Below, piece by piece: positions 24,671-36,704 of a DNA stretch of 59,886 nt. Within the stretch, counting starts at the first letter, position 1. The number at the start of each line of letters is the position of its first letter. The notes under the pieces are model-generated. The model did not search any database and was not told the DNA's origin. It saw nothing but the letters and a program-made list of their open reading frames with translations. The translations under genes were made by a program, and so were the position numbers. The DNA comes from Utricularia gibba (Eukaryota; Streptophyta; Magnoliopsida; Lamiales; Lentibulariaceae): contig NEEC01000047.1 of the NCBI GenBank assembly GCA_002189035.1, positions 1 to 59,886 of the forward strand, written 5' to 3'.

Positions 24671-25582
24671 TGTTACAACCCTGCATCATTGATCCTGATG
24701 TACCCCCTTCGTATCGTTGGACGACACATCAGTGGTGAAGTACTTGGTTAGAGTCCATGGGTTGGACTTTACGGTCCTATGGACGTGCGCATCAGTGCTG
24801 GTCTAATCTCCACGCATCCTCATATCTTTCAACGGCCGCGATAATAGACCAACGGTCTCCTTGTCCAGTCCATTCGCTAAGGAGTCCAGAACACCTGAAG
24901 GTAACGGCAAAGCTTGCGAGGCCCGTCCAGCAACGGAGAAAAGAAAGGAAGTAGTGCGCATGGATGTGAACGCCTAAAAGAGCGTGGGAGTTTGCACTAG
25001 AGACCATCAACCCGTTGAATCGTGTCGATGCTTGAGGAAGACGACCACCCATTCATCTTTGTACGTTGCATCGGACCTGGTTGAAAGTGAGGACGGAAAA
25101 TCCGTGTTGCACTAGAGACCATCTTGCTAAATATGTTCGTGTGTAGCTTACCTCGCAACGTGTTTGATATAGATGACATCCTTTAAACTGTATGGTCGAA
25201 GGTTTTCTCCTCCCAAACGTATAGCGGCATGCCCACTTTCGTGTCCAAATATTCAGGAGGTCGGGGTGGTAGCCATCTAACGGCTGGATAGCACATCCAC
25301 ATCGTATGTGCTCCGTAGAATGAATCCGAAAATGTTAATGTTTCCAACGCACGTTGTTGGAGATCGGGAAAGTACATGGAGTGTCCTTGGCCACATTCTA
25401 GTATTCATTGGATGCTGGCTGAGTTTGTTGCACAACAAAACACCCTCAAACGAGTAGCGATGGTGCACCATGATCCGCCATGGAGTGAACTCGTGACTCC
25501 TCTGCGTAAGTCTCACTTTGTTTCCATGGAAGATCATAAGGGAAAGCAATAGGAAAAACTAAGAAGTACTTGGTATCGTTGA
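24671..25582 (+). repeat. Satellite unit 19, internally deleted with scrambled filler
   Basis: 912 bases. It is normal to about 25100 (78T, 236C, GG), then about 460 bases of the usual monomer are missing, and the normal sequence resumes near 25143-25165. Sites 444-867 are lost. The junction holds filler described separately. Just downstream an extra A changes 'tttaacctg' to 'tttaaactg' near 25186. Ends with 1370A. Confidence 0.95.
25101..25165 (+). other. Deletion junction filled with short templated pieces
   Basis: Between the two normal flanks lies a patchwork. A 17-base piece at 25107-25123 copies unit positions 320-336, which lie about 100 bases upstream. The piece atatgttc at 25131-25138 matches positions around 870-877. 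The piece gtagcttac at 25143-25151 matches the far flank, missing several bases afterwards. Short copied pieces at a deletion junction are typical of template-switching repair or polymerase-theta-type end joining. That mechanism is inference. Confidence 0.75.
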
Positions 25583-26954
25583 TGTTACAACCCTGCATCA
25601 TTGATCCTGATGTACCCCCTTCGTATCGTTGGACGACACATCAGTGGTGAAGTACTTGGTTAGAGTCCATGGGTTGGACTTTACGGTCCTATGGACGTGC
25701 GCATCAGTGCTGGTCTAATCTCCACGCATCCTCATATCTTTCAACGGCCGCGATAATAGACCAACGGTCTCCTTGTCCAGTCCATTCGCTAAGGAGTCCA
25801 GAACACCTGAAGGTAACGGCAAAGCTTGCGAGGCCCGTCCAGCAACGGAGAAAAGAAAGGAAGTAGTGCGCATGGATGTGAACGCCTAAAAGAGCGTGGG
25901 AGTTTGCACTAGAGACCATCAACCCGTTGAATCGTGTCGATGCTTGAGGGAAGACGACCACCCATTCATCTTTGTACGTTGCATCGGACCTGGTTGAAAG
26001 TGAGGACGGAAAATTGGCTACACTCGTAAAGGTGCACGAGCAGTATGCTGAATCGGATGATGGTCAAGCCGTTAGCATACGGAAAACACACTCGCGTGTT
26101 GCGCACGCGGCTTTAACGATTGCTTAACCAAGTGATCCCTTCTCTATCTCCATCCACAATCTGGGTAAAAGGCATCCGGAGGTCAGGCATTGGAATGTCG
26201 TAAGGTATGAAGTATGCATGTTGCAAGGCGTGACCTGCTTGCGAAGCAATACCGATCCATTCCACGTTACCCGCTTCTTTGCAAAGCCTGGAGGGAGAAT
26301 GGAATTTTGCATCAGGAGTGGATGCCATGGGGGTCGAATTATAAGGGGAGGTGTGCGTTTGTTCCGTGAGCTATGTGGATTCGAAGCACAAGTGCTGGGT
26401 GGTCGAGTTATGGACTTTGGGTTAGGAGTGGCTACACTCTGGATCCACGATCGATATGTTCTTCGATGCTCTATGACTCATTTCTCATTCAATGATGTCC
26501 ACTCAATAGTAGCTTACGTGGCTCGCAACGTATGTTTGATATAGATGACATCCTTTAACCTGTATGGTCGAAGGTTTTCTCCTCCCAAACGTATAGCGGC
26601 ATGCCCACTTTCGTGTCCAAATATTCAGGAGGTCGGGGTGGTAGCCATCTAACGGCTGGATAGCACATCCACATCGTATGTGCTCCGTAGAATGAATCCG
26701 AAAATGTTAATGTTTCCAACGCACGTTGTTGGAGATCGGGAAAGTACATGGAGTGTCCTTGGCCACATTCTAGTATTCATTGGATGCTGGCTGAGTTTGT
26801 TGCACAACAAAACACCCTCAAACGAGTAGCGATGGTGCACCATGATCCGCCATGGAGTGAACTCGTGACTCCTCTGCGTAAGTCTCACTTTGTTTCCATG
26901 GAAGATCATAAGGGAAAGCAATAGGAAAAACTAAGAAGTACTTGGTATCGTTGA
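25583..26954 (+). repeat. Satellite unit 20
   Basis: 1,372 bases. Alleles: 78T, 236C, GGG, 444A, 466G, A4, 546A, 564C, GG, 867T, 1370A. Confidence 0.95.
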
Positions 26955-28326
26955 TGTTACAACCCTGCATCATTGATCCTGATGTACCCCCTTCGTATCG
27001 TTGGACGACACATCAGTGGTGAAGTACTTGGCTAGAGTCCATGGGTTGGACTTTACGGTCCTATGGACGTGCGCATCAGTGCTGGTCTAATCTCCACGCA
27101 TCCTCATATCTTTCAACGGCCGCGATAATAGACCAACGGTCTCCTTGTCCAGTCCATTCGCTAAGGAGTCCAGAACACCTGAAGGTAACGGCAAAGCTTG
27201 CGAGGCCCGTCCAGCAACGGAGAAAAGAAAGGAAGTAGTGCGCATGGATGTGAACGCCTAAAAGAGCGTGGGAGTTTGCACTAGAGACCATCAACCCGTT
27301 GAATCGTGTCGATGCTTGAGGGAAGACGACCACCCATTCATCTTTGTACGTTGCATCGGACCTGGTTGAAAGTGAGGACGGAAAATTGGCTACACTCGTA
27401 AAGGTGCACGAGCAGTATGCTGAATCGGATGATGGTCAAGCCGTTAGCATACGGAAAACACACTCGCGTGTTGCGCACGCGGCTTTAACGATTGCTTAAC
27501 CGAGTGATCCCTTCTCTATCTCCATCCACAATCTGGGTAAAAGGCATCCGGAGGTCAGGCATTGGAATGTCGTAAGGTATGAAGTATGCATGTTGCAAGG
27601 CGTGACCTGCTTGCGAAGCAATACCGATCCATTCCACGTTACCCGCTTCTTTGCAAAGCCTGGAGGGAGAATGGAATTTTGCATCAGGAGTGGATGCCAT
27701 GGGGGTCGAATTATAAGGGGAGGTGTGCGTTTGTTCCGTGAGCTATGTGGATTCGAAGCACAAGTGCTGGGTGGTCGAGTTATGGACTTTGGGTTAGGAG
27801 TGGCTACACTCTGGATCCACGATCGATATGTTCTTCGATGCTCTATGACTCATTTCTCATTCAATGATGTCCACTCAATAGTAGCTTACGTGGCTCGCAA
27901 CGTATGTTTGATATAGATGACATCCTTTAACCTGTATGGTCGAAGGTTTTCTCCTCCCAAACGTATAGCGGCATGCCCACTTTCGTGTCCAAATATTCAG
28001 GAGGTCGGGGTGGTAGCCATCTAACGGCTGGATAGCACATCCACATCGTATGTGCTCCGTAGAATGAATCCGAAAATGTTAATGTTTCCAACGCACGTTG
28101 TTGGAGATCGGGAAAGTACATGGAGTGTCCTTGGCCACATTCTAGTATTCATTGGATGCTGGCTGAGTTTGTTGCACAACAAAACACCCTCAAACGAGTA
28201 GCGATGGTGCACCATGATCCGCCATGGAGTGAACTCGTGACTCCTCTGCGTAAGTCTCACTTTGTTTCCATGGAAGATCATAAGGGAAAGCAATAGGAAA
28301 AACTAAGAAGTACTTGGTATCGTTGG
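26955..28326 (+). repeat. Satellite unit 21
   Basis: 1,372 bases. Alleles: 78C, 236C, GGG, 444A, 466G, A4, 546G, 564C, GG, 867T, 1370G. Confidence 0.95.
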
Positions 28327-29697
28327 TGTTACAACCCTGCATCATTGATCCTGATGTACCCCCTTCGTATCGTTGGACGACACATCAGTGGTGAAGTACT
28401 TGGTTAGAGTCCATGGGTTGGACTTTACGGTCCTATGGACGTGCGCATCAGTGCTGGTCTAATCTCCACGCATCCTCATATCTTTCAACGGCCGCGATAA
28501 TAGACCAACGGTCTCCTTGTCCAGTCCATTCGCTAAGGAGTCCAGAACACCTGAAGGTAACGGCAAAGCTTGCGAGGCCCGTCCAGCAACGGAGAAAAGA
28601 AAGGAAGTAGTGCGCATGGATGTGAACGCCTAAAAGAGCGTGGGAGTTTGCACTAGAGACCATCAACCCGTTGAATCGTGTCGATGCTTGAGGGAAGACG
28701 ACCACCCATTCATCTTTGTACGTTGCATCGGACCTGGTTGAAAGTGAGGACGGAAAATTGGCTACACTCGTAAAGGTGCACGAGCAGTATGCTGAATCGG
28801 ATGATGGTCAAGCCGTTAGCATACGGAAACACACTCGCGTGTTGCGCACGCGGCTTTAACGATTGCTTAACCGAGTGATCCCTTCTCTATCTCCATCCAC
28901 AATCTGGGTAAAAGGCATCCGGAGGTCAGGCATTGGAATGTCGTAAGGTATGAAGTATGCATGTTGCAAGGCGTGACCTGCTTGCGAAGCAATACCGATC
29001 CATTCCACGTTACCCGCTTCTTTGCAAAGCCTGGAGGGAGAATGGAATTTTGCATCAGGAGTGGATGCCATGGGGGTCGAATTATAAGGGGACGTGTGCG
29101 TTTGTTCCGTGAGCTATGTGGATTCGAAGCACAAGTGCTGGGTGGTCGAGTTATGGACTTTGGGTTAGGAGTGGCTACACTCTGGATCCACGACCGATAT
29201 GTTCTTCGATGCTCTATGACTCATTTCTCATTCAATGATGTCCACTCAATAGTAGCTTACGTGGCTCGCAACGTATGTTTGATATAGATGACATCCTTTA
29301 ACCTGTATGGTCGAAGGTTTTCTCCTCCCAAACGTATAGCGGCATGCCCACTTTCGTGTCCAAATATTCAGGAGGTCGGGGTGGTAGCCATCTAACGGCT
29401 GGATAGCACATCCACATCGTATGTGCTCCGTAGAATGAATCCGAAAATGTTAATGTTTCCAACGCACGTTGTTGGAGATCGGGAAAGTACATGGAGTGTC
29501 CTTGGCCACATTCTAGTATTCATTGGATGCTGGCTGAGTTTGTTGCACAACAAAACACCCTCAAACGAGTAGCGATGGTGCACCATGATCCGCCATGGAG
29601 TGAACTCGTGACTCCTCTGCGTAAGTCTCACTTTGTTTCCATGGAAGATCATAAGGGAAAGCAATAGGAAAAACTAAGAAGTACTTGGTATCGTTGA
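28327..29697 (+). repeat. Satellite unit 22
   Basis: 1,371 bases. Alleles: 78T, 236C, GGG, 444A, 466G, A3, 546G, 564C, CG at 766-767, 867C, 1370A. First of three neighbours sharing 867C. Confidence 0.95.
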
Positions 29698-31068
29698 TGT
29701 TACAACCCTGCATCATTGATCCTGATGTACCCCCTTCGTATCGTTGGACGACACATCAGTGGTGAAGTACTTGGCTAGAGTCCATGGGTTGGACTTTACG
29801 GTCCTATGGACGTGCGCATCAGTGCTGGTCTAATCTCCACGCATCCTCATATCTTTCAACGGCCGCGATAATAGACCAACGGTCTCCTTGTCCAGTCCAT
29901 TCGCTAAGGAGTCCAGAACACCTGAAGGTAACGGCAAAGCTTGCGAGGCCCGTCCAGCAACGGAGAAAAGAAAGGAAGTAGTGCGCATGGATGTGAACGC
30001 CTAAAAGAGCGTGGGAGTTTGCACTAGAGACCATCAACCCGTTGAATCGTGTCGATGCTTGAGGGAAGACGACCACCCATTCATCTTTGTACGTTGCATC
30101 GGACCTGGTTGAAAGTGAGGACGGAAAATTGGCTACACTCGTAAAGGTGCACGAGCAGTATGCTGAATCGGATGATGGTCAAGCCGTTAGCATACGGAAA
30201 ACACACTCGCGTGTTGCGCACGCGGCTTTAACGATTGCTTAACCGAGTGATCCCTTCTCTATCTCCATCCACAATCTGGGTAAAAGGCATCCGGAGGTCA
30301 GGCATTGGAATGTCGTAAGGTATGAAGTATGCATGTTGCAAGGCGTGACCTGCTTGCGAAGCAATACCGATCCATTCCACGTTACCCGCTTCTTTGCAAA
30401 GCCTGGAGGGAGAATGGAATTTTGCATCAGGAGTGGATGCCATGGGGGTCGAATTATAAGGGGAGGTGTGCGTTTGTTCCGTGAGCTATGTGGATTCGAA
30501 GCACAAGTGCTGGGTGGTCGAGTTATGGACTTTGGGTTAGGAGTGGCTACACTCTGGATCCACGACCGATATGTTCTTCGATGCTCTATGACTCATTTCT
30601 CATTCAATGATGTCCACTCAATAGTAGCTTACGTGGCTCGCAACGTATGTTTGATATAGATGACATCCTTTAACCTGTATGGTCGAAGGTTTTCTCCTCC
30701 CAAACGTATAGCGGCATGCCCACTTTCGTGTCCAAATATTCAGGAGGTCGGGGTGGTAGCCATCTAACGGCTGGATAGCACATCCACATCGTATGTGCTC
30801 CGTAGAATGAATCCGAAAATGTTAATGTTTCCAACGCACGTTGTTGGAGATCGGGAAAGTACATGGAGTGTCCTTGGCCACATTCTAGTATTCATTGGAT
30901 GCTGGCTGAGTTTGTTGCACAACAAAACACCCTCAAACGAGTAGCGATGGTGCACCATGATCCGCCATGGAGTGAACTCGTGACTCCTCTGCGTAAGTCT
31001 CACTTTGTTTCCATGGAAGATCATAAGGGAAAGCAATAGGAAAAACTAAGAAGTATTGGTATCGTTGG
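29698..31068 (+). repeat. Satellite unit 23
   Basis: 1,371 bases. Alleles: 78C, 236C, GGG, 444A, 466G, A4, 546G, 564C, GG, 867C, 1370G. One C is missing from the 'aagtacttgg' near 31056. Confidence 0.95.
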
Positions 31069-32373
31069 TGTTACAACCCTGCATCATTGATCCTGATGTA
31101 CCCCCTTCGTATCGTTGGACGACACATCAGTGGTGAAGTACTTGGTTAGAGTCCATGGGTTGGACTTTACGGTCCTATGGACGTGCGCATCAGTGCTGGT
31201 CTAATCTCCACGCATCCTCATATCTTTCAACGGCCGCGATAATAGACCAACGGTCTCCTTGTCCAGTCCATTCGCTAAGGAGTCCAGAACACCTGAAGGT
31301 AACGGCAAAGCTTGCGAGGCCCGTCCAGCAACGGAGAAAAGAAAGGAAGTAGTGCGCATGGATGTGAACGCCTAAAAGAGCGTGGGAGTTTGCACTAGAG
31401 ACCATCAACCCGTTGAATCGTGTCGATGCTTGAGGGAAGACGACCACCCATTCATCTTTGTACGTTGCATCGGACCTGGTTGAAAGTGAGGACGGAAAAT
31501 TGGCTACACTCGTATGATGGTCAAGCCGTTAGCATACGGAAACACACTCGCGTGTTGCGCACGCGGCTTTAACGGAGTGATCCCTTCTCTATGGGGGCAT
31601 CCGGAGGTCAGGCATTGGAATGTCGTAAGGTATGAAGTATGCATGTTGCAAGGCGTGACCTGCTTGCGAAGCAATACCGATCCATTCCACGTTACCCGCT
31701 TCTTTGCAAAGCCTGGAGGGAGAATGGAATTTTGCATCAGGAGTGGATGCCATGGGGGTCGAATTATAAGGGGACGTTTGTTCCGTGAGCTATGTGGATT
31801 CGAAGCACAAGTGCTGGGTGGTCGAGTTATGGACTTTGGGTTAGGAGTGGCTACACTCTGGATCCACGACCGATATGTTCTTCGATGCTCTATGACTCAT
31901 TTCTCATTCAATGATGTCCACTCAATAGTAGCTTACGTGGCTCGCAACGTATGTTTGATATAGATGACATCCTTTAACCTGTATGGTCGAAGGTTTTCTC
32001 CTCCCAAACGTATAGCGGCATGCCCACTTTCGTGTCCAAATATTCAGGAGGTCGGGGTGGTAGCCATCTAACGGCTGGATAGCACATCCACATCGTATGT
32101 GCTCCGTAGAATGAATCCGAAAATGTTAATGTTTCCAACGCACGTTGTTGGAGATCGGGAAAGTACATGGAGTGTCCTTGGCCACATTCTAGTATTCATT
32201 GGATGCTGGCTGAGTTTGTTGCACAACAAAACACCCTCAAACGAGTAGCGATGGTGCACCATGATCCGCCATGGAGTGAACTCGTGACTCCTCTGCGTAA
32301 GTCTCACTTTGTTTCCATGGAAGATCATAAGGGAAAGCAATAGGAAAAACTAAGAAGTACTTGGTATCGTTGG
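31069..32373 (+). repeat. Satellite unit 24, four clustered deletions
   Basis: 1,305 bases. Relative to a 1,372-base unit, 29 bases are lost at 31514/31515, 11 near 31575, a net 20 near 31594 (where gggg replaces the usual stretch) and 6 near 31775, plus one A of the A-run. The rest is normal: 78T, 236C, GGG, 867C, 1370G. The deletions merge frames to give a 149-codon open frame at 31514-31963, an accident of the losses. Confidence 0.95.
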
Positions 32374-33744
32374 TGTTACAACCCTGCATCATTGATCCTG
32401 ATGTACCCCCTTCGTATCGTTGGACGACACATCAGTGGTGAAGTACTTGGTTAGAGTCCATGGGTTGGACTTTACGGTCCTATGGACGTGCGCATCAGTG
32501 CTGGTCTAATCTCCACGCATCCTCATATCTTTCAACGGCCGCGATAATAGACCAACGGTCTCCTTGTCCAGTCCATTCGCTAAGGAGTCCAGAACACCTG
32601 AAGGTAACGGCAAAGCTTGCGAGGCCCGTCCAGCAACGGAGAAAAGAAAGGAAGTAGTGCGCATGGATGTGAACGCCTAAAAGAGCGTGGGAGTTTGCAC
32701 TAGAGACCATCAACCCGTTGAATCGTGTCGATGCTTGAGGGAAGACGACCACCCATTCATCTTTGTACGTTGCATCGGACCTGGTTGAAAGTGAGGACGG
32801 AAAATTGGCTACACTCGTAAAGGTGCACGAGCAGTATGCTGAATCGGATGATGGTCAAGCCGTTAGCATACGGAAAACACACTCGCGTGTTGCGCACGCG
32901 GCTTTAACGATTGCTTAACCGAGTGATCCCTTCTCTATCTCCATCCACAATCTGGGTAAAAGGCATCCGGAGGTCAGGCATTGGAATGTCGTAAGGTATG
33001 AAGTATGCATGTTGCAAGGCGTGACCTGCTTGCGAAGCAATACCGATCCATTCCACGTTACCCGCTTCTTTGCAAAGCCTGGAGGGAGAATGGAATTTTG
33101 CATCAGGAGTGGATGCCATGGGGGTCGAATTATAAGGGGAGTGTGCGTTTGTTCCGTGAGCTATGTGGATTCGAAGCACAAGTGCTGGGTGGTCGAGTTA
33201 TGGACTTTGGGTTAGGAGTGGCTACACTCTGGATCCACGATCGATATGTTCTTCGATGCTCTATGACTCATTTCTCATTCAATGATGTCCACTCAATAGT
33301 AGCTTACGTGGCTCGCAACGTATGTTTGATATAGATGACATCCTTTAACCTGTATGGTCGAAGGTTTTCTCCTCCCAAACGTATAGCGGCATGCCCACTT
33401 TCGTGTCCAAATATTCAGGAGGTCGGGGTGGTAGCCATCTAACGGCTGGATAGCACATCCACATCGTATGTGCTCCGTAGAATGAATCCGAAAATGTTAA
33501 TGTTTCCAACGCACGTTGTTGGAGATCGGGAAAGTACATGGAGTGTCCTTGGCCACATTCTAGTATTCATTGGATGCTGGCTGAGTTTGTTGCACAACAA
33601 AACACCCTCAAACGAGTAGCGATGGTGCACCATGATCCGCCATGGAGTGAACTCGTGACTCCTCTGCGTAAGTCTCACTTTGTTTCCATGGAAGATCATA
33701 AGGGAAAGCAATAGGAAAAACTAAGAAGTACTTGGTATCGTTGA
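32374..33744 (+). repeat. Satellite unit 25
   Basis: 1,371 bases. Alleles: 78T, 236C, GGG, 444A, 466G, A4, 546G, 564C, one G at 766-767, 867T, 1370A. Last unit of the left-type series at position 466. Confidence 0.95.
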
Positions 33745-35333
33745 TGTTACAACCCTGCATCATTGATCCTGATGTACCCCCTTCGTATCGTTGGACGACA
33801 CATCAGTGGTGAAGTACTTGGCTAGAGTCCATGGGTTGGACTTTACGGTCCTATGGACGTGCGCATCAGTGCTGGTCTAATCTCCACGCATCCTCATATC
33901 TTTCAACGGCCGCGATAATAGACCAACGGTCTCCTTGTCCAGTCCATTCGCTAAGGAGTCCAGAACACCTGAAGGTAACGGCAAAGCTTGCGAGGCCCGT
34001 CCAGCAACGGAGAAAAGAAAGGAAGTAGTGCGCATGGATGTGAACGCCTAAAAGAGCGTGGGAGTTTGCACTAGAGACCATCAACCCGTTGAATCGTGTC
34101 GATGCTTGAGGGAAGACGACCACCCATTCATCTTTGTACGTTGCATCGGACCTGGTTGAAAGTGAGGACGGAAAATTGGCTACACTCGTAAAGGTGCACG
34201 AGCAGTATGCTCAATCGGATGATGGTCAAGCCGTTAGCATACGGAAAACACACTCGCGTGTTGCGCACGCGGCTTTAACGATTGCTTAACCGAGTGATCC
34301 CTTCTCTATCTCCATCCACAATCTGGGTAAAAGGCATCCGGAGGTCAGGCATTGGAATGTCGTAAGGTATGAAGTATGCATGTTGCAAGGCGTGACCTGC
34401 TTGCGAAGCAATACCGATCCATTCCACGTTACCCGCTTCTTTGCAAAGCCTGGAGGGAGAATGGAATTTTGCATCAGGAGTGGATGCCATGGGGGTCGAA
34501 TTATAAGGGGAGTGTGCGTTTGTTCCGTGAGCTATGTGGATTCGAAGCACAAGTGCTGGGTGGTCGAGTTATGGACTTTGGGTTAGGAGTGGCTACACTC
34601 TGGATCCACGATCGATATGTTCTTCGATGCTCTATGACTCATTTCTCATTCAATGATGTCCACTCAATAGTAGCTTACGTGGCTCGCAACGTATGTTTGA
34701 TATAGATGACATCCTTTAACCTGTATGGTCGAAGGTTTTCTCCTCCCAAACGTATAGCGGCATGCCCACTTTCGTGTCCAAATATTCAGGAGGTCGGGGT
34801 GGTAGCCATCTAACGGATAGCACATCCACATCGTATGTGCTCCGTAGAATGAATCCGAAAATGTTAATGTTTCCAACGCACGTTGTTGGAGATCGGGAAA
34901 GTACATGGAGTGTCCTTGGCCACATTCTAGTATTCATTGGATGCTGGCTGAGTTTGTTGCACAACAAAACACCCTCAAACGAGTAGCGATGGTGCACCAT
35001 GATCCGCCATGGAGTGAACTCGTGACTCCTCTGCGTAAGTCTCACTTTGTTCCATGGAAGATCATAAGGGAAAGCAATAGGAAAAACTAAGAAGTACCAG
35101 CACGTTGATGTGGAGATCGTGGAAAGTTTCCATGGAGTGTTTGGCCACATTCTAGTATTCATTGGATGCTGGCTGAGTTTGTTGCACACAAAAACCCTCA
35201 AACGAGTAGCGATGGTGCACCATGATCCGCCAGGAGTGAACTCGTGACTCCTCTGCGTAAGTCTCACTTTGTTTCCATGGAAGATCATAAGGGAAAGCAA
35301 TAGGAAAAACTAAGAAGTACTTGGTATCGTTGA
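33745..35333 (+). repeat. Satellite unit 26, with diverged partial duplication
   Basis: 1,589 bases. Alleles: 78C, 236C, GGG, 444A, 466C, A4, 546G, 564C, one G, 867T, 1370A. Four bases (ctgg) are missing near 34816 and one T near 35050. The last 223 bases are present twice. First unit of the right-type series. Confidence 0.95.
35098..35320 (+). repeat. Diverged second copy of unit positions ~1135-1357
   Basis: After the usual 'gaagtac' ending at 35097, the sequence jumps back to unit position about 1135 and runs again to 'gaagtac' at 35320. This copy has several changes in its first 50 bases (for example gttgatgtgg for gttgttgg, and tttccatgg for tacatgg), plus small losses near 35190 and 35232. 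The first copy (about 34874-35097) is almost normal. The higher divergence of the second copy could reflect error-prone synthesis at a break, or sequencing error. Confidence 0.85.
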
Positions 35334-36704
35334 TGTTACAACCCTGCATCATTGATCCTGATGTACCCCCTTCGTATCGTTGGACGACACATCAGTGGTG
35401 AAGTACTTGGCTAGAGTCCATGGGTTGGACTTTACGGTCCTATGGACGTGCGCATCAGTGCTGGTCTAATCTCCACGCATCCTCATATCTTTCAACGGCC
35501 GCGATAATAGACCAACGGTCTCCTTGTCCAGTCCATTCGCTAAGGAGTCCAGAACACCTGAAGGTAACGGCAAAGCTTGCGAGGCCCGTCCAGCAACGGA
35601 GAAAAGAAAGGAAGTAGTGCGCATGGATGTGAACGCCTAAAAGAGCGTGGGAGTTTGCACTAGAGACCATCAACCCGTTGAATCGTGTCGATGCTTGAGG
35701 AAGACGACCACCCATTCATCTTTGTACGTTGCATCGGACCTGGTTGAAAGTGAGGACGGAAAATTGGCTACACTCGTGAAGGTGCACGAGCAGTATGCTC
35801 AATCGGATGATGGTCAAGCCGTTAGCATACGGAAAACACACTCGCGTGTTGCGCACGCGGCTTTAACTATTGCTTAACCGAGTGATCCCTTCTCTATCTC
35901 CATCCACAATCTGGGTAAAAGGCATCCGGAGGTCAGGCATTGGAATGTCGTAAGGTATGAAGTATGCATGTTGCAAGGCGTGACCTGCTTGCGAAGCAAT
36001 ACCGATCCATTCCACGTTACCCGCTTCTTTGCAAAGCCTGGAGGGAGAATGGAATTTTGCATCAGGAGTGGATGCCATGGGGGTCGAATTATAAGGGGAG
36101 GTGTGCGTTTGTTCCGTGAGCTATGTGGATTCGAAGCACAAGTGCTGGGTGGTCGAGTTATGGACTTTGGGTTAGGAGTGGCTACACTCTGGATCCACGA
36201 TCGATATGTTCTTCGATGCTCTATGACTCATTTCTCATTCAATGATGTCCACTCAATAGTAGCTTACGTGGCTCGCAACGTATGTTTGATATAGATGACA
36301 TCCTTTAACCTGTATGGTCGAAGGTTTTCTCCTCCCAAACGTATAGCGGCATGCCCACTTTCGTGTCCAAATATTCAGGAGGTCGGGGTGGTAGCCATCT
36401 AACGGCTGGATAGCACATCCACATCGTATGTGCTCCGTAGAATGAATCCGAAAATGTTAATGTTTCCAACGCACGTTGTTGGAGATCGGGAAAGTACATG
36501 GAGTGTCCTTGGCCACATTCTAGTATTCATTGGATGCTGGCTGAGTTTGTTGCACAACAAAACACCCTCAAACGAGTAGCGATGGTGCACCATGATCCGC
36601 CATGGAGTGAACTCGTGACTCCTCTGCGTAAGTCTCACTTTGTTTCCATGGAAGATCATAAGGGAAAGCAATAGGAAAAACTAAGAAGTACTTGGTATCG
36701 TTGA
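35334..36704 (+). repeat. Satellite unit 27
   Basis: 1,371 bases. Alleles: 78C, 236C, GG, 444G, 466C, A4, 546G, 564C, GG, 867T, 1370A. A private T replaces G in 'taacGatt' near 35868. First of three neighbours with GG plus 444G. Confidence 0.95.

Noticed and set aside
31514-31963. 149-codon plus-strand open frame in unit 24
   Set aside because: Created by the clustered deletions of that unit. No other copy has it.
34716-35300. 194-codon minus-strand open frame, the longest in the window
   Set aside because: It exists only because unit 26 has a partial duplication and a four-base loss that join two copies of the same frame.
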